Shown piece after piece: positions 54,008 to 64,000 of a stretch of DNA of 64,000 nt. A model generated the notes under the pieces. That model was not told the DNA's origin. It ran no database searches and saw only the letters and a list, made by a program, of their open reading frames with translations. The stretch covers positions 20,251,932 to 20,315,931 of the forward strand of contig NC_081412.1 of NCBI RefSeq assembly GCF_030272615.1, written 5' to 3'. How positions within the stretch are numbered: the stretch's first letter is position 1; each line of letters opens with the position of its first letter. A program made the position numbers and the translations under genes. Source of the stretch: Cryptomeria japonica (taxonomy: Eukaryota; Streptophyta; Pinopsida; Cupressales; Cupressaceae).

Positions 54008-55254
54008 GGTTGGTGTTGGTGGGAGTGCGAGGTGGTGTTTGGCATCCTTTGGTGATGCAGGAAGGTCTCCATGCTTTCTATGATGGGTGTTGTGCCTGTC
54101 TATGCTCTGATCGTTAGGGTTGAGGCTTTTGTTGATGCCTTTGTTTCTTTCCCTTGGGGTGCGGTGGTGGTTCCTCTTATCTAGGACCTTGGGGGTATAT
54201 CTCAAGTCTTCCCTTTGGGATGTCTTGCACCTTGGGTTTTGGATCTCGCTTTTCTGGAGGGGGTTTTATGCCTTGTTGTGGGTCTTTCTTTGTCTGTCCC
54301 CTTGGTTCGACTTTTGTCTCTCATATCTCACCCTATTGGGTTGTTTCCTTCCAGTCCTATTGAGGTGGCCACATCTTTTATTGAGGTTGAGATGGTGGGG
54401 TTTGGTAACAATCATTATCCTATTGAGGTGGATTTGGTGGCTATGATGTCTGTTGGCAGGAGTAAGGGGAAGACTATGGATTACCCTGGTTGTTGGTGGT
54501 GGTTTGACCATTGGATGCCTTCGGGGTCTGTTGCTGGTCTGTTGTTGGTGGTCTTGGAGGTTCATTTTCTGATTGTTGAATCCGTGCTTTCAAGCTATTT
54601 TTTGTCTTTCCCTATTGAGGTGGGGATTTTGGGGATGCTTGTTGGCTTGGATGCTGTTATGCTTTGGTTTCTATTTCATCTCACTGTGGTTAAGGGAGCC
54701 GCTTCAAAATCCTTATTTATGGTTTTGGGAGCCTTTTCAAAACCTAGGGATGAGGTTAGGGAAGCCTTCCAAAATCCCCACATTTCTACTACTTGTGGGA
54801 GCCCTATAAAACCCACTTTTAAGGTTAAGGGAGCCTAGAAAAACCCCACTTATTGTTTTTTCTTCAGGGCTAGGTTGGATGCTGGTAATTTTCAAGGGCC
54901 TAGTCTAGCCAGTCTTTGTTTTTGGTAGGATATGGTTTTGTTGATGATCTATTGAGGATTTTTGTTCAGGTTAAGGGTGCCTAGGAAAACGCCGCTTGTT
55001 GGCTGAGGGTACCAGACAAACCCTTGTTCTCTATCTTCATGATCTACTAGGTGTTTTAGATTCGTTGGAACTGTCAACTTGGTAATCTTGTTGGCTTCTG
55101 TTTAGTGTTGTTTGTTGGGTGTGTTTGATATATTTTCTTGCAGCATCCTATTGTTGGGTCCAGATCCATGTGTTATCCAGAGGTTTCAGGTCCCTTCAAA
55201 CCTATTGTATGGGGTTTCTGGTCCCCTCAAAACTTGTTTATCCTAATAAAAAAT
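53571..55254 (+). mobile_element. non-LTR retroposon, hairpin-rich family (copy A2)
   Basis: A 1.68-kb insertion into copy A, flanked by similar AT-rich strings AATAAAAAATATTAACAACA (from 53545) and AATAAAAAATATTAAACAAA (from 55255). Copy B has the uninterrupted site near 61115-61150. Its 5' end (GAGGGTTTCGGCTGAGAAGG), the CCTATTGAGGTGG phrases (54360, 54420, 54610), hairpin units and CCTAATAAAAAATAA tail match retroposon A1 at 554-2101. No reverse transcriptase. Confidence 0.82.
54691..55203 (+). repeat. run of hairpin units in retroposon A2
   Basis: Units: TAAGG/CCTTA (54691-54695, 54711-54715); GGTTTTG/CAAAACC (54721-54727, 54738-54744); GTGGG/CCCAC (54795-54799, 54812-54816); GGTT/AACC (54823-54826, 54842-54845); AGGTTT/AAACCT (55181-55186, 55198-55203). 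Loops share GGAGCC...AAA or GGTCCC...TCA. The stems differ from unit to unit as in A1. Confidence 0.65.
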
Positions 55255-55454
55255 AATAAAAAATATTAAACAAACAAAAAAAATTCATTCCAATGAGTTA
55301 AAGTTATTTTAACTTACATAATACATACATATATCTCTCACCTTGCTGAGAAAAGATCCATAGAAAGAAGAGTTAGTGTAGTGACACCTTGAGCATGAAT
55401 GTCATATGACTTTTCTTTTTCTTCTTCTTCATCTCTTGTTTTTCTTCTATTTTT

Positions 55455-55545
55455 TCTTATTATTCTTTCTTGTTCTTGTTCTTGTTCTTGTTCTTGTTCT
55501 TATTCTTATTCTTTCTCTTTCTCTTATTCTTTCTCTTCTCTCTCA
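55455..55545 (+). repeat. TTCTTG / CT-rich microsatellite at the duplication junction
   Basis: Several TTCTTG units and then CTTTCTCTT-type sequence. The same microsatellite, much longer, ends copy B (61353-61560). Copy B starts three bases after this one ends, so the repeat marks the joint of the tandem duplication. Confidence 0.85.
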
Positions 55546-55841
55546 TCTTAAGATTGGGTAAACTACTTAGTTAGAGAAGGGTTGAAGCCCTTTATTCCTT
55601 CAATGTATGTCACGAGATTGCACTCCACCACCTTTTTCCATAGAACACCATTTTGTTTGAAATTATTGCATTTATCTATCTTAGTTTGAATAAGATCTCC
55701 ACCCATGGTTTCCACAGTAGAGCCAAGAACAGGGATGAGAAAGGGGTTGCTAAAATCAGCTATGAGAAAGACGGGAAAAAAGGTGGTTTTGAAAGAAGTC
55801 TAGCTTTCACTAGATTTAACAAGGAAAAGCTACATCAATAA

Positions 55842-58744
55842 ATTTAGCAGATTGTGTTCTTTGTTGTTATATTTAAAGATATTTATTCATTTATTTTTAA
55901 AGTTAAAGAGACTCTAAGATTATTTTATTGATTATAATTAGAGTTTGAATAATAGAAAATATAGAGAATCTAGATTATTTAATAGAGCATATTATCTTGA
56001 AAACTATTAAACATATACTTTTTATATTCAACTATTTTTCTTAGAGTTGACCCTTCCAATTAAGAAAATTCTCAAAAGTGATTATAAACATTGTTGGTCC
56101 TTATACCATTTAGATTGTAGGAATTATTGAGATCAGGATTGTGGATTACACAATAATTTTGACAAAGAAGATAATTTCCACAAAATTGGATGCTAATTCT
56201 ATAGAAAACACAAATGAAGACCACTTCTATAGACATGAGCCTAAAACATAATAGTAAATAGTGAATTTTTAAAATTTGATATTTTTATTTGAAACCATAG
56301 AAAAATATAGTATTGGTGAATTATCTCTTGACCTTTTTTTTAGCACTTCTCTATCAACATAATTTTAAATTAAACATCATTATTTTGCGTAGTAACAATA
56401 AGCCGCACCCAATATATGTGATCATGATGGTGGTAGTGATTTATCCACCTCCCTCATCACTCCTCACCATGAGTACCTTGAAAACAATGTTTCATGGACT
56501 ATTTTTCAAAGGGAGAAGAAGGGTACTCCCAACTATGTCTCTTGGTAACATACCAAGAGTATGGTTTTCTATCATTTAGACTTTCTCATTATATATTGTG
56601 CTTTGATTGATTTCATTACAATTTTCTATATTAGTCCTTTCTAGATGTTTCATCCCTTGTGGAACTCATCTTGTATGCCTTTGAACTATTCTATTGTAAA
56701 AATGTTTAGAAACTATCAAAATTCTAATTTTACCTTAAAAATAAAAATAACCCCCAACATTATGACTATAATAATTTATTTTAGTTTTATATTATTTTTT
56801 AGATAATCTTTTACTACTTTTTATTAAAAAAATAAAATTTATTTTTAAATATTTAAAATTTATATAAATGGACAATAAAATTTAATGTAATATAATAAAG
56901 GTTTTAAATTAATTAGTGATAGTATTTTTGTACATGGTGGCTCATGTTAGATTATGAAAAAGAGTGGCATTTCTTATGGATGAAGGTTATCACTAATTGT
57001 GAAGGCCATACTAAAGTAGGATGTGATTAGTTGAATAACTACACATTAGATGTAGGAGAAGATACTTAATGACAATAATCGCTCATGCATAGGTGATCAA
57101 AGTGATTAGATCTAGTGATTTTCATAGGCTCCATGTCAAATTGTAGCTTCTTTCAATGTTGGAAAAGGAAAGAGCATGTTGACAATGATGAGTAGAAAGA
57201 CTATCGTTGGAGTAATAAGGGAGTGGGAGGAGAAGCATTGAAGAAGAATTTTATGTATTTCTTGGGGAGGTAGATTGAAATCCCATATTTAAAAATGTGG
57301 GTCTTGCAAATATGGGAGATGACAAAGGGAATGGATGGCTCCTCATGTGTAGGGATTAAGATGGCTATTAAAAAACTTCCTCTTGAACTAGTTCTAATGG
57401 GTAGGTAGGTGCAATTTGTTTTGTGGTATGCAATATTTCATTTGTAAATAATGACTTGTTATGGTCATGGGTACTTACTTTCTTCATGATGGTATTGAAG
57501 GTTTTGATAACTATATAGAGGAAATTTTTAATGTTTAGTTTGAATATTTTCATGGCCTTATTGAAAATATCTTCAAGTTTCATTGAGAAATATCAGAGGC
57601 TACTAGTAACTTGAAGGAAACACTATCAATTGAGGCTAATTTTAATGGTCTAATTTTCTATTGTGACTAGGAGTATAAGAATGATTTTTTTTGGAAATAT
57701 CACCTCCTATTAAAAGTGAGGCATAGAAGAAATGAAAATGTGCAGGCCGCTATAGGAGTCTATTTGATTTTGTCCCCTCCATGTGTATGTAATGCATATC
57801 ACTCAATATATATATATATAGTTCTCCTTATAGTTCTAGACAATAACTTACAAATAGTTGTTCAAAACAATAGAATTATATTGTTCCATTGCATATCTTC
57901 ATGTAGAGATGAGTTTGGTAGTTATAAATACAACCAAAAAATTAAACTATGCGATTGATAGTAGATTGTTATTTGAATTAGAGAGTGGTAGCAATAATGT
58001 TTTAAGAAAAGGTTAAATTTATGTTAAGATGAATTCAATGAAATATTTAGTTACTAGAATCTGACTATTTATTATTCTTTTTATGACTTTTCAATGTCTT
58101 ACTCAAATTTATCGAACAAAAAAATCAATATATAATTTAGATAACTAAACATATTAAAACAAGCTCGTTGTTTAAAAAAAAAAGAAAAAAGAAGAGTATA
58201 CATCATTCTTGAAACCATTGGATAAAATAATAATAACAATTATTAAAATCAAATTCCAAACTTAAATGAAAATAATGAAATAAAAAGAGAGAAATATCTC
58301 ATATATCATTGAAAAAATTATTGAAGTTTCCCTTATCTTAACAAGGATTTTGCTCCTAGATATTTCACTGGAGAAGTCTGAAGGGGGAATAAGTTTCCAT
58401 CAGGATTATGATGGGAAGAAAGTGAAGCGTACAAGTAATCTTTAATCAAACATTTTTGTGTAAGATAAAGTGAGCAATCTAGATCCTATTTTCCAAAGAT
58501 TTTGCTGTCTCCTGCGTCAGATATTATCTATCCTTGTTCTTTTCCACCACATAAACTTAAAAAATAAAACAGAATCTTGGACTTCAAGATTAGATTTCTC
58601 AACCGTTTCGTCCCAATACGGCAGCCCTTAGTTATATCATCTCCAACATCAAAAACTGTCTTTTCTCATTACAATCCTTAGTATAGTTTTAATATGCATA
58701 TCTTTGTCTTTGTCTGAGTTTTAATTAACTTTGTTATCCTGCAG
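55842..58744. other. non-coding part of duplication copy B
   Basis: No gene seen. Matches 48021-51111 of copy A apart from small indels and the missing retroposon D. Frames at 56313-56579 and 57716-57958 have no recognisable domain. Confidence 0.55.
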
Positions 58745-58925
58745 AATCTTACAGGTTATTGAGACTTACAATCAAAGCACGTCTATGGAGATACATGACA
58801 CAGAATTCCTCAGAAATGTGAAGGACGAGCTGTCATTCAAAATGTTCCCATCAATTCCTGTTATTCAAATGTCCATCAATGTTCCTCTTAATCTTCATTG
58901 TCTTCTTTTATTAATGTGTCATTAA
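58745..58925 (+). pseudogene. exon-like block, copy B
   Basis: Follows CCTGCAG as in copy A; reads LQVIETYNQSTSMEIHDTEF. A one-base deletion near 58866 relative to copy A (TTATTCAAA against TTATTTCAAA) changes the C-terminus and moves the stop to 58923-58925. That the two copies differ by a frameshift argues that at least one is not functional. Confidence 0.35.
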
Positions 58926-59346
58926 ATAGTGTAATGGCTAATAAAAATCAAAACAAATAAATTTTAAGTATAAATATAATATAAAGTTAATATATTTATA
59001 AATAATAATATTTATTTATTATATTTAAATATTATTTATTATTAAAATCAATTGTTAGAGTTTTCAAGGAGTACAAAAAATTATGATCTTGAGAATGGAT
59101 CACATAATGTGATCTGGAACATTGATGCAAATAAACACAGACAATCGAATTCAAAAATTGCCATAATAAACAATATGGATTGTGGAAAATTGATATCATT
59201 AATAAAAATTTGTTACTCATACATAGAATTGAAATTCTGTTAAAAGATGTTCTTGTGTGGAGAAGCCTTATACAATTAAACCTTTTTTTAACTATTTTAT
59301 TAGTGTCTCTAAAATTAATATTTTCCACCATTTCAACAAACAATTA

Positions 59347-60457
59347 CTCCCCGTCCAATCGCATTTTGCCCTTGGATTATGAAGAGTATGATACTGAAAC
59401 TAGTTTGTTTGGGGGTAATTCTGATAGGGATTTAGACAAGGGAGAGGAAATTACTCACCCCCCTAAAAAGGTGCCCAAAAAATCCCCTTTGAGTAGGTCT
59501 TCAAGCAAACAAGATATCTCTATGAAAACCCTTTCCGAGGCTAAAAAGAAAATAAAAGACACTCCTTAGAATAAGCTAGTCTCTTACTCCAAGGATTCAT
59601 CGGGTGACCCCTCTAATACTTCTAGCTCCCCTGGAGAATCTCATTCTTCTCACCCTGCCACTGATAGAGAGAACAAGCGAAGATTTCCAAAAGACTTTAA
59701 ACCGGATGAGCAATCTAATGTGTTGGCTATTGCCAAAAATAGTGCAGTGGACCTTTTTAGGGTTTTTAAATGGGCTTTTCATGAAATCAAAGACATTAAC
59801 CTGAAGAACAAGGCAACTGCTAGTAAATTGGAGGAGTTGGTTGAAAAAGTGTAGCCTCATAAGACCGAAGGGACGAAGAAAAACTATCTATGGCGGAGTG
59901 TCTTTAGAGAACAGTGGAGCTTATTGAAAAAATGAACAAAGAAAATGAGAAGAAAATCATGCACATCGAGGGGCAAGTTAGCGAAATCAAGGAAACTTTG
60001 AATGCCATAATGAAACAAAGTCACAAGATTATCAAGAATTTTGCGGCCATGATGAATACGATGGTGGTAAACTGGAAAAATCCCATTAGAGTACCTTGAT
60101 TGTGGACCTTCATGCTGACAGAGAAAAAGGCCAGAAAGAAGAGTCTTGTCCTTCCAAGAGATCCAGAGCCACCCTGAAGAGAAAGGCAAAGTCTTCCAAT
60201 CAAGAGCTTCAGGACCTAAGAAATGTGTCCCAAGAGATGAACACTTTGGGGAATGAGATAGATGAGACTATAAAGTCTTTAGGTTAATGTTTATCTACTT
60301 TTACTTCCTGTTGTATTTTTGTTTGGTTTGTTATCCTCTTGTCGTTTTGACAGCTTTTTCTGTGCTGGTGAACTTAAACTGTTTATTATATTTTTGTCTA
60401 TAACTTTGTGGTTTCGGGTCCCTGTAGAACCTGTTTTTTCCCTAATTAAAAAAAAAA
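59347..60457 (+). mobile_element. ORF1-only retroposon C, copy B
   Basis: Flanked by AAACAATTA on both sides (59338-59346 and 60458-60466), a cleaner 9-bp target duplication than in copy A. The same broken ORF: LPLDYEEYDTETSLFGGNSD near 59370, PPKKVPKKSPLSRSSSKQD, AVDLFRVFKWAFHEIKDINL near 59750, coiled coil RTVELIEKMNKENEKKIMHI near 59910 and the end ETIKSLG with TAA 60285-60287. Stops at 59567-59569 and near 59852 and 59908 break it. Contrary to copy A it lacks about 24 bp around 59712. 3' stem GGTT/AACC (60410-60431) and a poly-A tail. Confidence 0.7.
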
Positions 60458-60466
60458 AAACAATTA

Positions 60467-61352
60467 ACACCTTCCAAGTTTGACTTAAGCTCTCAAAATA
60501 GTTTTTCCATACTTTATTAGTCATTAGTTTACAAGAGTGATTGAGAATTTTATCAAGAAATGGTTTCCAAATATTTTCATCTATGATGATTAGATACTTT
60601 GGTATTTTATGAATAATTATAGATGAGGTGCGATGATTGGTGTGTGATTTTGGTTTACATGTGGTTCATTTGATTCATTATTTTTTATTTCAATGAGTGT
60701 GATGATTAGGATTTGTTCTTGGTTTAAATTTAGTAAATTTGATTCATCATTTTTTTCTCAATAGTTGCTTCAATATATGTTTATACATTAGTATAAAATT
60801 TGTATAGATGGTGTACCTTATCCTCCAACTTTTCTCATTTGATATAGTCTTTTCATGCACTCCTTTTTTTTATATTTTTTTTCTAAAGTTGCTTGGATGG
60901 TCCTCACTTGTTCCTTCCCATGGTAAATATTATTTGTCCATAAATTAAAATAATTATGAATATATGTTAAGAAACATTGTAATTAAATCAAAAATAATTT
61001 AATTGTCATAAAGCAACACATATTGATCACATTTGGACTCTTCATACACATCTAAATGATATATTAGCTAAAAAATTAACAAATTGTCAACAAAATATAA
61101 AATAATCATAAAATTAACAATACAAAATAGTAAACAAACCCCAAAAAATTCATTCCAATGAGTTAAAATTATTTTAACTCACATAGAACACACATTTATC
61201 TCTCACCTTGGTGAGAAAAGATGCATAGAAAGAAGAGTTAGTTGCAGTGACACCTTGAGCATGAATGTCATATGACTTTTCTTTTTCTTCTTCTTCATCT
61301 CTTGTTTTGCTTCTATTTTTTCTTATTTTTGTTTCTTGTTATTTTTCTATTT
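60467..61352. other. non-coding part of duplication copy B
   Basis: AT-rich, matches 52891-53544 and 55262-55475 of copy A. No gene seen. Confidence 0.5.
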
Positions 61353-61560
61353 CTTTTGTTCTTGTTCTTGTTCTTGTTCTTGTTCTTGTTCTTGTTCTTT
61401 CTCTTTCTCTTGTTCTTTCTCTTTCTCTTGCTCTTTCTCTTGTACTTGTTCTTGTTCTTGTCCTTGTTCTTTGTATTGCTCTTGCTCTTGTTCTTTCTCT
61501 TTCTCTTGCTTCTGCTCCTTTTCTCATTCTCTTGTTCTTCTACTTCTTTTTCTTTTTCAT
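61353..61560 (+). repeat. long TTCTTG / CTCTTG microsatellite
   Basis: About 200 bp of TTCTTG, TTTCTC and CTTGCT units. It opens several long low-complexity frames on both strands (Leu/Val, Ser/Cys or Arg/Thr/Glu repeats) that are not genes. Confidence 0.92.
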
Positions 61561-64000
61561 GGTCTTCTACTTCTCATACTTTTTATTTTCTTTTTATTCG
61601 TTTTCTTTTGCTGCTTCTCATGAAAAAGTTTGAACAAAGTAATTTTTTAATAAGTAACAAAAAATAAATCAAAATAGTTAAATTTTTGAACTAACTTGGC
61701 AAAGTCTATATATCACACATACTTAGGACTACAAATGGCATGGACATAGATATTTATTTACTAGTCACATTATACTAAAAGACATAACCTCCTTTGGGGG
61801 AAATAATTAAGTCTAAGATATCATAATGAATGACATGCACAAGACCTTAAATATGCTCAAGACTATTGGTGTAATTAAGTGTTGTACCTAGTCATTTTTT
61901 TTATTAGAAATTGTACCTAGTCATGTCTTCACCTAGGTCCACATTACAATTTTCTCTTAAGTTTACTTAATGAGCACCTTATGAGCATTCAAACTATAAG
62001 TGAAAGTTCCATCATTGTTGGACTTATCATTTATCCACCTTATGTGGATGATAGGTTATGATTTGCATAGGATTATGACACTTTTCAAAATATTGTGTAA
62101 TTCTTCATTTAACCTTGTCTTTATATGCAATGGTCATCATGCACGTTCGTATGTCCATTAACAATATTCATTAATCTTATGTTGTTGAAGCAATCTTTCT
62201 TGTCATTGTCTCTTGTGGAAGTTATTTTGGTCTTTAGAGATCTTGGGGGTGTGTAGAGTCACCAAATACTCTAACATGCTATCAAAGCTTTCTAGATTTC
62301 AAGACTCCTCTTGAGAGGTGAATTTTGACTTGAATTTTATTTTGGTGTAGTTTGATACTCAATGGGCATCACTATTGCGTTCGAGAGGTCGTTTTTTCAA
62401 ATTTTGACTACAAAATTTGCCTATGTTTAGATTAATTTGTTTGTGAAGAATTTTTTTTCCCTAGGTACAATCATCCATTTTATTTATAGAAAAAATAATT
62501 TTTATTTTCTACACATTATAATTTTTATATGAATTGCAAAATATGTAACACTTTTCACACGATTTCCTATGTCAAAAAAAAATTTAATCATAAAGTTTTG
62601 TTTTGGGGGCTATTGCTTGGGGACCCTCAAGATAATTGGTATACAAACTATATAGCAAGTGGGATCAGACTCATCTACAAGAACATCCAAATTATAGTGA
62701 ATCATATCTTTGCATATACTATGCAATGCTATTTTCAATCGAACAGCACTGACTCAGACCAATAAAGACATTTCACCCACCAAAGACACAAGTATTTAGT
62801 CTACTCAACTTGAAAAACATAATGATTCACATCTTATATTGTACAGATCTCTTATATTATTATATTTAAGACTGCAAAACTTTTAACATAGTAGCCGTTA
62901 GGGCTTTTGTAAAGTTTCCTTTCCCGGGCCCGATCCTTTGTGCTCAGTCCGTAGCATGCGTACTATTTTCAGATCCACTTATATTAGCTTGTGGCTGACA
63001 TCCTTCTCTGTCGCGGCTTGTTTGTATGGTCCACATACATCAATCATCTGACAAATCTGTACATTTTTTTTTGCCAGTCGTAGCATGAGTGTTTATATTC
63101 TGCAGATTTTTCCATCTGGAGGTCGACGGTTCAACATTGCAGATGACCTTATCGGGTTATATTGCCTACTGGCGCTTATTGATACCCTAATTGGACTTAT
63201 TCACATCCCCAGGTTTATGTTGATAAATCCGTGGTACTATCTGCAGGCTAGTGATTGCATGTTGGCTTACTCTTCTCTATCGCTCCAAGTCGTAAGCTTC
63301 TCTAATATCTTGCTCGGTGTTTTTTAATTCACCAGTGGCCATTCATGGTCTGCGGTTTTCTCATCAGTCGAGCCTTAATTTTATTTGGCACAACATATAC
63401 TGTTGACCGGCCTCTTCTTTTTCGTGGGCGCATTTTACCCACATACAGGTTTCGATCTGTAATTGGCCGGTTTCTTTCTCCAGATATCGGTCGTTTTCAA
63501 GGCGTGTGATCGGGCTTTTCTGCGGGCTGTTGCTACCAGCTTGCTTAAGGGAGTTTTTGAAGTTTCTACCAGGGAACTTAACATTCTTGTCATCTTTAGT
63601 CCCCAACAGATCCTTTGTGCTATTTTCAAGCGATCATTGGTAGGAATAGGCTTTATTTCTTGTGGTAGAAGAATTGGTAAGGGAGATTCAAATTTGTTGT
63701 GTAAGTGTATGTTGAAGGGTCAAAAGGATGAATAGATGAGGAAGGAAAATCTAAATAGGGAGATTCTTATTTCTAACATCGTTATTTATGTTCACTTTGT
63801 CATTATTTAAAGCTTCATCTTTATTCAATCTTATGTTAATCTTATGTTAGGAGATATATTATGAATAAAAATAGCATTTTATTTAGAAATATATTGATGA
63901 TCAAAATAATTTCTTAGAGAATATGCAGGATCTAGGGCGATAGATGTACTAAGATTAACTTACATTTTCCTTCTTGCATTAAAGTATCTTTGTGAGAAGT
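61561..64000. other. unassigned DNA to the window end
   Basis: No gene supported. The part from 62900 to 63740 is less AT-rich and holds two short plus frames (63085-63327 and 63463-63735) without recognisable domains; the string GATCCTTTGTGCT occurs twice there (62933 and 63609), which hints at repeat origin. The rest is AT-rich. Confidence 0.4.

Larger units (their letters stand above)
47733..55548 (+). repeat. tandem segmental duplication, left copy (A)
   Basis: Colinear with 55549-61520 along its whole length, for example ATTGGGCAAACTAC / ATTGGGTAAACTAC at the start, CAACTATTTTTCTTA (48180 / 56028), CACTGGAGAAGTCTGAAG (50735 / 58365) and CACCTTGAGCATGAATGTCA (55386 / 61251). Copy A is longer because it holds a 254-bp insertion (48554-48807) and a 1.68-kb insertion (53571-55254); without them both are about 5.86 kb. 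It ends in a CT-rich microsatellite. Confidence 0.88.
55549..61520 (+). repeat. tandem segmental duplication, right copy (B)
   Basis: Colinear with 47733-55548 minus its two insertions. It keeps the empty sites of retroposons D (56394-56404) and A2 (about 61115-61150) and carries its own copy of retroposon C (59347-60457). The end is placed in the microsatellite, so it is uncertain by some tens of bases. Confidence 0.85.

Noticed and set aside
61265-61667. Long overlapping ORFs on both strands (Leu/Val, Ser/Cys, Arg/Thr/Glu runs)
   Set aside because: They are translations of the TTCTTG/CTCTTG microsatellite and have no complexity.
63085-63735. Two short plus-strand ORFs near the window end
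   Set aside because: No domain, no splice or promoter support, and a repeated string suggests repeat-derived DNA.

Overview
This is plant nuclear DNA and almost all of it is transposable-element sequence. Very large Ty3/gypsy elements with introns absent, AT-rich spacers, decayed copia pieces, non-LTR retroposons and only one weak candidate host gene suggest a large, repeat-rich genome. A gymnosperm is my guess; that is inference, not something the sequence proves. All counts and alignments below were made by eye.

Layout. (i) 1-5170: a complete 1.55-kb non-LTR retroposon (554-2101, 16-bp target duplications) with a run of hairpin units, then AT-rich decayed DNA. (ii) 5176-13063: element 1, a 7.9-kb LTR retrotransposon (TSD GCACC, LTRs 1267 and 1260 bp) that codes only for Gag and a protease-like domain, so it is non-autonomous; its frame is broken by three stops. 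(iii) 13064-14474: spacer with a trace of antisense copia integrase. (iv) 14475-33120: element 2, an 18.6-kb Ty3/gypsy element (TSD GCTAT, two 1395-bp LTRs about 1.2% different). It carries gag, protease, a G-patch, RT, a worn RNase H, a second RNase H and a D,D35E integrase without chromodomain, which places it in the Tat/Ogre-like lineage. Between pol and the 3' LTR lie tandem repeats and an antisense ORF with a plant mobile domain (PMD). Arrays of an AGCGCT-centred box with ~20-nt pitch sit near both ends of its internal region in opposite orientation.

(v) 33126-42700: decayed DNA with a small foldback, an inverted pair of copia-type LTR remnants (34929-36201), unrecognised antisense coding remnants and a 300-bp tandem repeat (41181-42080). 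(vi) 42740-44780: a possible small multi-exon gene with a TATA box. (vii) 46100-47732: an antisense, broken retroposon ORF. (viii) 47733-61520: a direct tandem duplication of a ~5.86-kb segment. Both copies contain an ORF1-only retroposon; only the left copy carries two further retroposons, which gives an insertion order. (ix) 61560-64000: nothing recognised.

How it fits together: the two gypsy elements share nearly the same primer-binding site and the same unusual C-H-H-C Gag knuckle, and element 1 would need pol supplied by a relative. The retroposons share a 3' hairpin plus an AATAAAAA-like tail, suggesting one common mobilising machinery. Most premature stops can be read as single C-to-T (or G-to-A) changes, as expected for methylated, silenced repeats.
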